DNA of 64,000 nucleotides from Muscardinus avellanarius. Lineage: Eukaryota; Chordata; Mammalia; Rodentia; Gliridae. How positions within the stretch are numbered: position 1 is the first letter of the stretch; each line of letters begins with the position of its first letter. Below, piece after piece: positions 1-10,835 of the stretch. The DNA is taken from positions 24,535,054 to 24,599,053 of the forward strand of contig OY726569.1 in the NCBI GenBank assembly GCA_963383645.1. Reading direction: 5' to 3'. The notes beneath the pieces were generated by a model, which was given only the letters and a program-made list of their open reading frames with translations, was not told where the DNA came from and searched no databases. The translations under genes were made by a program, and so were the position numbers.

Positions 1-863
1 ACCATCAGCAGAGAAACAAAAGATGTAATTTTAAGAGACAGAGAAAAGAGGGCTGGAAAAATGAGACACCAGAAACCAGACCACAGTGCTGCAGCCGAAG
101 CCACGGCGTGAAGCGGCAGGCGCCATTTTGCCTTGCAGCACCAGGCTCCAGAGAAGAAGGGAACTCATAATGGAGCCCAGAAACCAGAGACAAGATACGC
201 CGGCCTCACGCCCGAGAACGCAGCAGCAGCGCCTTACTGCTGGCGGCAGCGGCGAGTTCACCGGACGGCACCAGACCAACGCACTCAACAGCCCACCAAA
301 CTCCAGAGAGGAGCAGCGGGACAGCGAGCCAAGGTGAGCCGCTGCGGAACAGCCGGGCGGGATTTGGCAGGTTTCTCAGCGCAGGGAACAGCTAAAGCTC
401 CCAGGGGCTGGGCTCAGGGCACCCTGCAGGGACTCAGAGTGGAGTTCAAAAACAGAGAAAAAATACGCCAGCCTCATGGCCGAGGGCGTGACAGCGGCAC
501 CATATTGCTACTGGCCGGCAGCAGCAGCGAATTCATTGAGTCCATGACAGTTCCATCTGTGCACTCAACAGTGAGTCAAATTGCAGCCCCTAGAGGAGAA
601 ATCCCAGTACTGTACTCCCAGGGACTTGGCCCAGTGGGGGAGTGGTGGTGGCAGAGATATTACACCATAGGAGAACGCCCAACCTGGAACCCCCCCATGG
701 TCTAAAGCAGCCTCCATTGACTCCCTGGGTCTGAGACTCTGCGATACAACCCAGGAAAGAAGTAGTGGGGACTGAGATACCAAAGACTCGAGATCCACAC
801 CACCTTAAGTGAAGTGGTAGTGACCTAGGGAAGAACCCAGAGAAGGCACAAACTTCTGAAATC

Positions 864-1661
864 ATGGGAAAGAGGAATAACAATGGAGCAATGAATGCCC
901 ACAACTCCACAACATCAGAACCTGATAAGACAGAAATGCAGAGATTTTTAGAAGATCAAATCAGGAAAATAACTGTAGAAATAATAGATGTGTTTTGAAA
1001 AGAATTCAGAGAGAGCCAAAGAGAGATAAAGGATGCAATTAATGAAGTAAAGGCCTCAATTCAAAGTACAAACAACCAATTAGACCACATGGAGAATAGA
1101 ATCTCGCTCCTAGAAGATGATCATTCAAAAAATGAATGCATGGTTTCTGATTTAGAAAAAAAAATCCGAAAGCAGGAATCTGACATTGAAGAAATATGGG
1201 CCCATTTTAAGAGAGCTAACCTAAGAATAATTGTATTAGAGGAGAGAAAAGAAGGTGAAACCAAAGGGATTAACAATCTTTTCAAGGAAATAATAGAAAA
1301 TTTTCCAAACATAGAGCAAGAGGTCGATACACAGCTCCAGGAAACTTATAGAACCCCCGTTAGAGAAGATAAGAGAAGAGGATCCCCACGCCACATAACT
1401 GTCAAAATGACCAATGTGGAAGCCAAGCAGAGAATCTTAAAGGCAACAAAAGCAAAGGGCCAAGTGACATTCAGAGGCAAACCAATTAGAATCACTCCAG
1501 ACTTCCCAAACCAAGTCACGAGAGCCAGAAGGGCTTGGAGTAACATATTCCAAACTCTGAAAGAAAACAACTTCCAGCCAAAAATTTCCTACCCAGCAAA
1601 ACTTTCTATCAAATTAGATGGGGAAATAAGAAGCTTCCACGACAAACAGAAACTGAAGTAA
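864..1661 (+). pseudogene. L1-type ORF1 relic of copy A
   Basis: This is the ORF1 RNA-binding protein of an L1-lineage element, whose role in the family is to coat the element RNA and act as a chaperone. The ATG at 864 opens a frame with a coiled-coil stretch (about residues 50-115), an RRM-like segment containing NLRII, and a C-terminal domain with the TPRHI-type stretch (here SPRHI) and RITPDF. The frame is broken by TGA at 996-998 (codon 45) and ends at TAA 1659-1661, where copy C has GAA and reads on. The TGA recurs at codon 45 of copy C; the TAA recurs in copy B. A downstream ATG at 1089 would give a 190-residue product lacking the N-terminus. I infer no functional protein. Confidence 0.85.
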
Positions 1662-1799
1662 TTTATGTCTTCAAAACCAGCGCTAGAGAAAATACTCAAA
1701 GAGATTAACTACAAAGAAGAAATAGGTAACACACACCAGAACCAGAGAAATAAGATTTTCCATCCAACAGACAACTAAGATTGGTTATCTGTGGAGATT

Positions 1800-2505
1800 C
1801 ATTATTTATGTTAGTCTTTTACCTATCTCTAAATTGTATTGTTTGCTTTTATTGTTGCTATTTTTAGGATTTCTCGTTGGAATATTAATATACCTTCAGA
1901 TATAGCATTTGGAAATGTTTTATCCCATTCTATCAGTAACTGTCAACTCTGTTTACATTGTCTTTGGATATACGATATTTTTTTTATATTTTTAGGGAGT
2001 TTGTATACTCTCCTGTTCCCTGTGCCATTGAAATAATATCCAAGAAATCACTGCCAATTTCAATGTTGTGAAGTTTTATGACCCAGATTTTCTTCTAAAA
2101 GTTTATAGTCTTAAGATTTATATTTAGGTCTTTTATCTATTTTGAGTTAATATTTGTATATGTGTTAGGTAAGGGTCCAATTTTATTCTTTTTCATGTAA
2201 TTATTATTTTTCAACAATATTTGTTAAAAGATTATTATTTCCTCCACCAAATGTTTGTGGAAACCTTGTCAAAAATAACTTGACAATATATGGAAGAATT
2301 TATCTCTAAACTTTTATTTAACTCCAATAGTTTATATATCTGCCTTTAGAACAGTACTACACTGTTTTAATTATTGTAGCTTTATATGGTTTGAAATCAG
2401 AAAATATACATCTTCTAGCTTTGTTCTTTTTCAAGAATGTTTTGGGTATCTAGAGTCCATATTCCATATCAGGATAGATTTTTTCTGAAAAATAAATAAA
2501 TAAAT
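1800..2505 (-). pseudogene. Inverted L1 ORF2 3' segment inside copy A
   Basis: Read on the minus strand, this stretch encodes frameshifted pieces of the C-terminal third of L1 ORF2: a region like the conserved TPYT-INS-IKDL block, then an IGSDF-like block, then EWDKIF. The surrounding ORF1 is on the plus strand, so the ORF2 piece is inverted within the element. The same segment in the same relative orientation is in copies B and C. No open frame survives. Confidence 0.8.
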
Positions 2506-2612
2506 TTATGATAGCTTCACCTAAAAAAAAAGAAAAAAAATATTCTCTGGTAAGAAAGAAAGCCAAAAGAAAAATAAAAATTAAAAAAAATTTAAAAAAT
2601 AAAAAAAATTAT

Positions 2613-2628
2613 GAGGTTTGTATATTTT
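2613..2628. repeat. Target-site duplication, left side of copy B
   Basis: GAGGTTTGTATATTTT occurs here and again at 4239-4254, exactly bracketing the minus-strand element between them. A 16-bp direct repeat next to an oligo-T tract is the signature of L1-machinery insertion. Confidence 0.85.
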
Positions 2629-4238
2629 TTTCAATTTATTTTTTATTGGTGCACTGTATTCATACATCATAGTGGGATACAAACTTTTGTAGACATACAT
2701 GCACACATCACCCAGTCAGCCCCCACCCGATCCCCACCCCATTCTCCCCCATCCCTCCTTTCCATGCTTGGCTTAGTGGTTGACATCTAGTATTACAGCA
2801 ATTTATCCAAAATTAAAAATGATCTCACATAACAGTTTCATTTGTCTGATACCAAGCTTTTGATGACTAAAAGATAACATTTCAATATTTCTTTTTGCTT
2901 TCTTTCTTACCAGAGAATATTTTTTTCTATTTTTTTAGGCGAAACTATCATATATTTATATATTTATTTTTCAGGAAAAAAAATCTATCCTAATAAGGAA
3001 TATGGACTCTAGATACCCAAAACGATCTCAAAAAAGAACAAAGCTAGAAGATATATATTTTCTGATTTCAAACCATATAAAGCTACAATAATTGAAACAG
3101 TGTAGTACTGTTCTAAAGGCAGATATATAAACCATTGGAGTTAAATAAAAGCCTAGAGATACATTCTTCCATATATTGTCAAGTTATTTTTGACAAGGTA
3201 TCCACGAACATTTGGTGGTGGAAATAATAATCTTTTAACTAAATATTGTTGAAAAATAATAATTAAATGAAAAAGAATAAAGTTGGACCCTTACCTAACA
3301 CCATATACAAATATTAACTCAAAATAGATAAAAGACCTAAATATAAATCTTAAGACTATAAACTTTTAGAAGAAAATCTGGGTCATAAAACCTCACAACA
3401 TTGAAATTGGCAGTGATTTCTTGGATATGATTTATATGGCACAGGCAACAGAAGAGTATAGAAACTCCCTAAAAAAAATATTGTATATCCAAAGACAATG
3501 TAAACAGAGTTAAAAGTTACTGATAGAATGGGATAAAATATTTCCAAATGCTATATCTGAAGGTATATTAATATTCCAATGAGAAATCCTAAAAATTAAC
3601 AACAATAAAGGCAAACAATACAATTTAGAGATAGGTAAAAGACTAACATAAATAATGAATCTCCACAGATAACCAATCTTAGTTGTCTGTTGGATGGAAA
3701 ATCTTATTTCTCTGGTTCTGGTGTGTGTTACCTATTTCTTCTTTGTAGTTAATCTCTTTGAGTATTTTCTCTAGCGTTGGTTTTGAAGACATAAATTACT
3801 TCAGTTTCTGTTTGTCGTGGAAGCTTCTTATTTCCCCATCTAATTTGATAGAAAGTTTTGCTGGGTAGGAAATTTTTGGCTGGAAGTTGTTTTCTTTCAG
3901 AGTTTGGAATATGTTACTCCAAGCCCTTCTGGCTCTCGTGACTTGGTTTGGGAAGTCTGGAGTGATTCTAATTGGTTTGCCTCTGAATGTCACTTGGCCC
4001 TTTGCTTTTGTTGCCTTTAAGATTCTCTGCTTAGCTTCCACATTGGTCATTTTGACAGTTATGTGGCGTGGGGATCCTCTTCTCCGATCCTGTCTAAAGG
4101 GAGTTCTATAAGTTTCCTGGACCTGTGTATCAACCTCTTGCTTTATGTCTGGAAATTTTTCTGCTATTACTTCCTTGAAGAGATTGTTAATCCCTTTGGT
4201 TTCACTTTCTTTTCCCTCCTCTATTCCAATTATTCTTA
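2629..4238 (-). mobile_element. HAL1-like chimeric retroelement, copy B, 5'-truncated
   Basis: This is the same chimera as copies A and C, inserted in reverse just downstream of copy A. Read on the minus strand it starts inside ORF1 at 4238 (5' truncation), passes ORF1 to about 3690, the ORF2 piece (which therefore reads on the plus strand, about 2960-3650), then a 3' UTR of about 250 bp matching copy C at 28.1-28.4 kb. A polyadenylation signal lies at 2647-2642 and an A-rich tail follows. It shares with copy A, but not copy C, the TAA in ORF1 and a one-base shift near the ORF1 end (GGTAACACACACC against GGTAACAACACC). Confidence 0.88.
3796..4238 (-). pseudogene. ORF1 C-terminal relic of copy B
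   Basis: The minus strand encodes the C-terminal half of L1-type ORF1, with an intact run of 84 codons from MTNVEAKQ to the TAA at 3798-3796. The stop is identical in position to the one in copy A. The N-terminal half is absent because the insertion is 5'-truncated. Confidence 0.8.
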
Positions 4239-4254
4239 GAGGTTTGTATATTTT
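4239..4254. repeat. Target-site duplication, right side of copy B
   Basis: Second copy of the 16-bp direct repeat at 2613-2628, identical at all 16 positions. Confidence 0.85.
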
Positions 4255-5870
4255 ATTACTTATCTATGGAATTAAAAAAGTTGAACTGCTAGACAAAGAA
4301 ACTAAAATAGTGTTTAGTGGTTGTCGAGGATGGGGAATCAGTGAGATGTTGGTCAAAGAACATAAAATTTTAAATGCAAAAGATAAGTTTAACAGATTTA
4401 TTATACAACAGGATGGCTACAGTTAATAATGAAATGTTATATAACTGAACATTTCTATGAGAGTAGATTTTAAATGTTATATCTTCAAAAATAAGTATGT
4501 GATCATTCATAAAGTTTGATTTAATCCTTCCATAATATGTGTATATATCAAAATATTATGTTATCCACTAATAATTAAAAACAAGATGAAGTATTAATTG
4601 ATTATCTTCTGTGAAAAGAGAAATAGCACACGCTGCCTAGGAACAGGTCTGGGCAAGGTCAAACGTGATGGTTGTGCTCCAGGGCTCCTGGGCATCTCTG
4701 CAGAAAGGAGACAGACCTCTGAAACAAAATAATTTGGGATCAGAAAAAAGTATTCACGGGCCATGGAAGCTAACTGTAACCAACTGCACAGTTCTCCAAA
4801 AATTGCCCATGGTGAGGCTGCCTGGCCTCCCAGTGCACCCAAAAATAGCACTGATAGGAGAAAGTTTTTGCTCCTTCCTTCTGGAGACAAGTCTTTTAGA
4901 CTTTCATCCCTGAAGAATACACTGAAAAACCGAACTCCAGAGTTACACAGTCAGGTGGCCACAGCTGTACCCATGAATGCATGTATAGTCATTTCTGAAG
5001 TCACACCCACAATGAAGCCAGGCAGTGTCATGATTCTGCCATGAAATCTGATGGACTTGGGTGGTCACTTCTCTGAATTTTGCTGTCTCTTCAAGTGGTT
5101 GCAAAATTCTTCCATGTATTTTGATTTTTGGTGTCAAACTTGTTATGCAGCTTATAACAGGCATTTCTCTTGTAATTGGGCTGCTAATAACTTTTATGTG
5201 TGCAAACAAAAGCATTGTAAATCAGGTTTTTCTAAGACAGAAGTCCTCAAAAGATTAATTTTGCTTGGTTATAGTATTCTTAACAGGATCTTCTGTTCTT
5301 TCATATTGTACCTTTTTTTCTAAGTCACTACTACAGCTTAATTTTCTTAATGAAAAAATTAAATGATCCATTTTGGATCTCTGAGTATTACAGACTTTAT
5401 TCTGTAATTCTTCTTCGTGGGCTTAAAATGCCTTGTTCTATTGATGCCTTTTTTCATCATGCCATTTAAGTCAAAGGGTTACTCACATATGCTTTTAGAA
5501 GAATTACTGAACTTTTTGTTCCTATGCTAGTTTTGTTCCCATGCTAGTTGGATTTTGTTACCTTATAGCTTGGTAATGTAACTAGGTGAAGTCTTGAGAT
5601 ATTTCTGGCTTTACTCTAACTCATACAAACACCTTTAGACTTTTATTGACATCTGAAAGATTTCAGCTAAGTTTTGAGAATAATTTTTACATGACCCTGT
5701 CTGAAGCCAGTTGTGTAGAAGTGGAAGCACTGTTACCATCTAGGATTATAATGGATGTAAGAATCTCCCACAGACCTATTATGTATTATTTGATGATTTC
5801 ACCTTGATGCAGTCAAGATATGGCTCTTCATATATGGTTCAGCTGTAGAATGTTTGTATCCAATAGAATT
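4255..5870. other. Unassigned stretch with a GC-richer relic at 4590-5050
   Basis: Mostly AT-rich sequence that matches nothing else in the window. From about 4590 to 5050 the base composition is higher in GC and resembles decayed coding or UTR sequence. A 93-codon plus-strand frame (4763-5044) is present, but I recognise no family in it and see no splice pattern, poly-A tail or flanking repeat proving a processed pseudogene. I leave it unassigned. Confidence 0.4.
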
Positions 5871-6608
5871 TTTTTTTTGCAGTACTAGGGATGGAACCCA
5901 GGGGAATTCTACCTCCGAGCTACGCCCCCAGCCCTATTTTTTATTCTTTATTTTGAATCAGGGTCTCACTGAGTTGCAAAGAGCCTCACTAAGTAGTAGC
6001 TGAGGTTTTCCTTGAACTGCGATCCTTCCGTCTCAGCCTCCCAAATACTAGGATTACAAGCATGTGTAAGACCCCCGCAGAGGGAGACCCTCAATCAACC
6101 TCGGGATAAGCAACGACGGCAAGAACCACGAGAAACTCTACTTGATGCAAAAGCAGAAGGTAAGAATTTTTATTAGGGGGCCAGTGCACTGGGGCCGATT
6201 CATATCTCACTTAAGAGCAGAGGAGTTCGGCCCCGAGCAACTGAAAGTGTGGATATTTATAGGGAAAAGACCACCAGTTAGGGGGGTTTGGGCTAAGTTA
6301 CATGCGTTTACAAAATATTACAGAATCATTTGAAAAAGTACATTCTGTTGTCAAGTGTTAGATAAGACACTAGGTGTAGTCAGCAGGTTCCTGGCACAGG
6401 GCGTGCTGACCTGGTCAGTATAGATAAGATGCTAGGTACGTTCCTGGAACAGGGTGGGCTTATTGCATATTTTTCATTCTTACGCTATGCTTCTTAAGCT
6501 GCAAGCTGCAGTAATATACACTTTTTCTTTTTAACTATTAGCTGGCTGCTAGGGCTTGCGATTTTTCTTCTAAATGGGGCCTTTCACATGCACCACCATG
6601 CCCAGCTG
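5871..6608 (-). mobile_element. B1-dID SINE, split by a solo LTR
   Basis: On the minus strand the order is a B1-like left half, a short AT-rich linker, an ID-like right half and an A tail (seen as T8 at 5871). The SINE runs 5871-6064 and resumes at 6587-6608; the 522 bases between are the LTR listed separately. Other copies in the window (for example 49.6 kb) supply the uninterrupted consensus. Confidence 0.88.
6065..6586 (-). mobile_element. Solo LTR, gammaretrovirus-like (class I ERV), in a SINE
   Basis: The block has TG...CA ends (on the minus strand it starts TGAAAGGCCCC) and is flanked by CATG at 6061-6064 and 6587-6590, a 4-bp target duplication as expected for gammaretroviral integrase. 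A TATA-like CTATAAATATCC lies at 6262-6251 and a polyadenylation signal at 6174-6169. The 3' end reads like the U5 end of MLV-type LTRs. No internal viral genes are attached, so it is a solo LTR left by LTR-LTR recombination. Confidence 0.85.
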
Positions 6609-7067
6609 GAAAGTTTTAAAATACCTGATTTCTGGGAGTAGCTGCTAACAAGACACAGTGTTCAGATGAGGATAATATTTGTTCAATATATCAAGCTGAA
6701 TTTCAAAAGCTAATTCTCCTCTTCTACCAGTATATATTTTGCTGTTATGGTTTAACAGAGAGTAAATGTGTCCACTCTGCAGAACTGTGACTTCAGACCC
6801 AATAAACAAATGAAAAGATGGATACACTTCACCACACCTTCAAATATATCAAGTTGTACAAACCATTAAGGCCATAAAATGTAGTTGGTTATAGCACTAT
6901 AATGGGTTTTTAAGGATAGAAGATAAATGTTTCCAAATTTGTCAAAAGATTAAATGAAAGAACCCTGTTTTTTTTAAGCATGTCATAATCAACCTATAGA
7001 ATATGCAACATTTATTCTATCCTTATTTTTTGACAGGTAATTGTAGTATTAAATTATAAATATTTGA
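6609..7067. other. Unassigned AT-rich intergenic DNA
   Basis: No open frame with recognisable family features and no match to the other repeats in this window. Confidence 0.5.
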
Positions 7068-7276
7068 GCCTGATGAGGTGGTGCATGCTTGTAATCCCAC
7101 CATTTGGGAGACTGAGACTGGAGGATCGTGGTTTGCAGACAACCTCAGCTACTTACTGAGTCCCTTCACAACTTAGTGAGAGTCTGTTTCAAAATAAAGA
7201 ATAAAAAATAGGGCAGGGGGTGTAGCTCAGAGGTCAAATGCCCCTGGGTTCCATCCTCAGACCCACAAAAAAAAAT
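7068..7276 (+). mobile_element. B1-dID SINE
   Basis: The left half carries the B1-like GCATGCTTGTAATCCC start and the right half the ID-like TGTAGCTCAGAGGTC box A with a GGGTTCCATCC box B. It ends in A9. Confidence 0.88.
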
Positions 7277-7351
7277 TATAAATATCTTTTACTTGGTGAT
7301 GTTACCAGAACAGCAATTAGAAACTAGAATTTGTGGTTTTAAAAGAGTTAG

Positions 7352-7448
7352 ACTGGGCCAGGAATATAGCTTAGTGGTAGGGTACTGGCCTAGCATGTGC
7401 AAGGTCCTGGGTTTCATCCCAGTATCACAAATTTAAAAAAATAAAATA
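7352..7448 (+). mobile_element. ID element (tRNA-derived SINE)
   Basis: This is a free ID-type monomer: ATATAGCTTAGTGGTAGG (box A), the segment CTAGCATGTGCAAGG typical of ID/BC1, then box B GGTTTCATCCC and an A-rich tail. Unlike the composite SINEs it has no B1 half. It is diverged, so old. Confidence 0.8.
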
Positions 7449-8370
7449 AAATTCAGATATTCTTCCCTGACATCATTTTCAGAATGAAGAATAATTTTTA
7501 TAATATTTTAAGACACATATATTAGAAAGAATTTTCTCTAGCATTGATTTTTATAGTTCTAATTTTTAGAATGTGTAAAATTTTCATAAAATTTCCATTT
7601 TTAAAGTTCTAAATGTTATATTTTACTTGAATGATGACATGTTCTAAGGAACAGTTAACTTACTGAGGATGATATATTTTACTATTGTATCATTCTATAT
7701 TATTAGTAGTAATTAATGAGAATAAATTATTTAAATTTTAAAAAGAGAAACAAATTTATTGGAAACTCGTCAAGCTTGAAAGAAGGAAAAGATACCTAAA
7801 TAAAAGAAGAGCTCATCAGTTATATCAAATATTGTAAGACAAAATAGAGATAAATTTAAAGGAAGACATAATCACATGCATAATCTATATTTAATATGAA
7901 GCCTAAGGTAGAACCTGGAGTCTTGTACTCACACTGATCATCAACCTTAATCTACTTTCACGTAAATGAGAGGCTCAAGCTGTTTACTAAGGACCTTTAT
8001 GTGTGACTACTCTTCTAGGCACTGTGGAGTTCAGAAAGAAAGAAAGATGTTTAGTGGAGTAGTCCTGTAACCCACTAGAGGAGTTATAAGGAAGTACTAG
8101 AAACAAAAGTATGATCATTGAGTAGTCAATGATTACGTGAAGGAGATAGAACTTAAACTCAGGCAGCATGTGGAGGATTATGTGTTTGTAGTATACTGGA
8201 CCCTCTTCATAGGTTTCAGCTCCCTCTGTAGATGGAGGGTTGAGTATTAAACTGGCATTTTCTAAGTCCATTCAGATGCCTTTCTATTCCAAATAAGAGA
8301 ATTTTATTGAATAATTGAGATAATAACAAATGTTTTGTCAAACTTAAGTTTTTAAGACACTAAGAATTCA
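7449..8370. other. Unassigned AT-rich intergenic DNA
   Basis: No gene or repeat family could be recognised. A 94-codon minus-strand frame (8271-7987) has no familiar features. Confidence 0.5.
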
Positions 8371-8650
8371 TTTTTAAGATTTTTATTGGTGTAGTGTATT
8401 CATACACCATAATGGGGTAAAATAAACTTATGTAGACATGCATGCACTCATCACCCACTTAGCCCCTATCCAATCCCCACCCCACTTCCTCCCTATCCCT
8501 CCTTTGCTTGGCTTAGTGGTTGACATGATTAAGTTCATCCTGCTCTTTAGAGAGTTTCCTTCTTCCCCCCTCCCACCCCCTCAGTTAGGTTGTCTTATTT
8601 ACATTTTAAAAGCTGGTAGTTGTCTGAGATGGTTAACTGTGGAGGCCAAG
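8371..8650 (-). mobile_element. L1 3' UTR fragment
   Basis: Read on the minus strand it ends in the same motif as several other elements here (a GATGTGTGCATG-like tract, then CACCAATAAAAA). The pyrimidine-rich middle is the reverse of the GGGAGGGAGG tract seen at 13.0, 28.3 and 32.3 kb. No ORF2 is attached. Confidence 0.8.
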
Positions 8651-8814
8651 TAAGCACTCATTGATATGTCATTGAGTGGCAGTCACAATATGCAAAAAAA
8701 AAAAAGCTCACCTTTCCCCAAAATGTGTATTCTAGCCTTATCACAGGCTTTTGTTAATGTTGAATCTCCAGAAAGTCACAGATAAATAAAAAATGGCAGG
8801 GAGTTGCAATCAGA

Positions 8815-8990
8815 ACTGATATTGAAGTCAATGAACTGGTGTTCTAATCAAAGCTCTGATAATAAGTAACTTTGTGGGTTTGGTCATGTTATTTAAATAT
8901 TTGGGAATTAATTCAATTTCCTGATCTATAATGATCAGATACATTCTTAAATTAGCAATCATCAATTTATTGGTAGGTTTTAAAGTTAAA
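8815..8990 (+). repeat. Probable MIR fragment
   Basis: It contains a diverged MIR-like progression (TTTGGTCATGTTATTTAAAT, then TTTCCTGATCTATAATGATC), matching the core of the ancient tRNA-derived MIR family only loosely. Confidence 0.45.
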
Positions 8991-10835
8991 GTCATTGATT
9001 TAGGTCTCCTAGACTAGGTTAAATATTTCCTTTTAGTTTAAGTTCTACTTTTTTTTTTCTTCTTCAGAGAAAAGACAGAGGTTATATTTAGGAAATGGAG
9101 GGATTTGAGTGGGGAAAGCAAACCATCTTAAAAAGTAAAGAGTGTCCAAACAAGAAAGCCTTTGTGGTTTTTTCAGTTCTTTTATAGAACCTCCATTCTT
9201 CTACTTCTGATTGGACACATTTCTCCCTTTTTATTCTACCTTTCATCTTTACTCACCCGGTCAATTTATACACCAAACAAGTGGATTTTATTTATCTTCT
9301 TACCAAAAATTTATCCCTTTTGAATATCTGGTGGATTCATAAGTTCTGATACATTGTATTGAATAAAGCATAGATGGTCTCCAGTGTTATAAGGATGCAA
9401 ACTAGAGGTAATAAAAAATTAAATAATAAATCACATTTTGTCAAGTACTAATAGTAATTAAAGTACTTTTTGAGAGCAAGTAAATTTAAATTATATAAGA
9501 TAATTTTAATTTCCATCACTAGAAGAATATGAATATTGTACTAATCAGAGTCCTTTACTGAAATATCTTTTATGATATGAAATTTTATGTTTTCTGCTGG
9601 CCAGTTGCTTCTTATTTTCTTATTCATTCATTCATTTTGTCTCAAGAATATAATGCTATTATGAATAAGTACAATAAATAGAAATAAACATTTACCAAAT
9701 TATGCTATACTCATATGATTAAGATACTCTAATTATTTTACCAGTTACAGTTTTTTAAGTTAAATAAAATTAAGCTCAAAGAGTTTAAGTAACTTGTCCA
9801 ACGTCAATCTGCAGATGGAAAAAGAAACCTTGATTGTGTGAATATAAGATATGTTTTCTTTTTGCTATACTATGGGGCTCCTCTAAATAACATTAAATAA
9901 CTATAATATAATGTGATAGTTTATTACATACAGGTTTGCAAAAATCTTCACTACTGAATTTTTACGATTTTCATAGCATTAAGCATTCAGAACATGAGTT
10001 TAATACTCTCACTGCTCAAATCACCTGTAATGAGGGAACAGTTCTTTTCTCCATTAATTTCCAGTTCTTCATGGATGGATGTTTTTGGAAAATACAAAAT
10101 CAGACACATAGGTGTCACTACAATGTCAGTTGCTACATAAGTTTCTAAACACTTATTGTGTACCTAACATGATGCAAAATGGCAACAGTACACAAACCTG
10201 CACCTTTCTGTGAACCATTTTGTCATTGATTTCAGGATTCCAATTATAGATAAGTCATAATGCATACTTTCAAGAAGTGTACAGTCACTTTGGTTAATCA
10301 TATGTATCCAGTTCACTATAATATAAGGGACAATAAACTGTTAATAAAAATAAAGCAAGATTTCACAGATGTGATACATTTTAATATTAAAAATGTATTC
10401 CTAGATGTAGGAAATAGGATGTAAAGGTGTGTTTTCTCAATTAATGTTTATTCTCTTGAAAGGGGATAAAATTATGTTACAGGTGCCAACCATCTTAGTT
10501 TTGAAGCCAAATCAGAAGGTTTTAATTCCTGTTATCTATAGTCTGGTTTGAATCACTCCTATGTTGATTTCTTGTATCTCATAATCATGAAAATCTTGGC
10601 ATTTACCTGGAAGGAAGCAGAAAAGTATTAAATACAGAGTGGTAGCAAATGAGGAGATCCACACAGCAGCTCTCCACTTTACATCTCCGAGACCATTAGC
10701 ATTTTAGGTCAGTTTAAATGCTAAAGCATAAGCTTTTGTGACATTGATTTCTCTCCTTCTGGTATATTAATAAGATTGTCACAATTTAGATTACTTCCTG
10801 TCATTCTCCTTCAAGTAGCACTGTCAACAAAGCCA
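8991..10835. other. Intergenic DNA upstream of the OR4F pseudogene
   Basis: AT-rich. A short stretch at about 9745-9830 resembles the reverse of MIR (AAGCTCAAAGAGTTTAAGTA). From about 10700 to 10835 the sequence resembles the region just upstream of the intact OR4F gene on the other strand, so the duplicated unit reached past the coding exon. No promoter could be identified. Confidence 0.5.

Larger units (their letters stand above)
1..2612 (+). mobile_element. HAL1-like chimeric retroelement, copy A (5' end outside or at window edge)
   Basis: The order is a GC-rich L1-type 5' UTR (to about 863), an ORF1 relic (864-1661), an L1 ORF2 segment in reverse orientation (about 1800-2505), then an A-rich stretch. 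Most of it aligns with copy C at 25.5-28.4 kb in the same order and orientation, including the inversion. The first 80-100 bases differ from copy C, so copy A either has an alternative 5' UTR or continues upstream. The 3' UTR of copies B and C is mostly missing: similarity stops near 2565 and A-rich sequence follows to about 2610, which could be internal priming or later loss. Confidence 0.85.

Noticed and set aside
133..705. 190-codon open frame in the first 700 bases
   Set aside because: It lies in the GC-rich 5' UTR of copy A; a comparable frame in copy C (25898-26242) does not keep the same product, and it shows no protein family.
4763..5044. A real small gene at 4763-5044
   Set aside because: No recognisable domain, no paralogue in the window, overlapping frames of similar length in other phases; kept only as an unassigned relic.
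7352..7448. tRNA gene
   Set aside because: It has box A and box B similarity but no tRNA cloverleaf, and it has an A-rich tail; it is an ID SINE.
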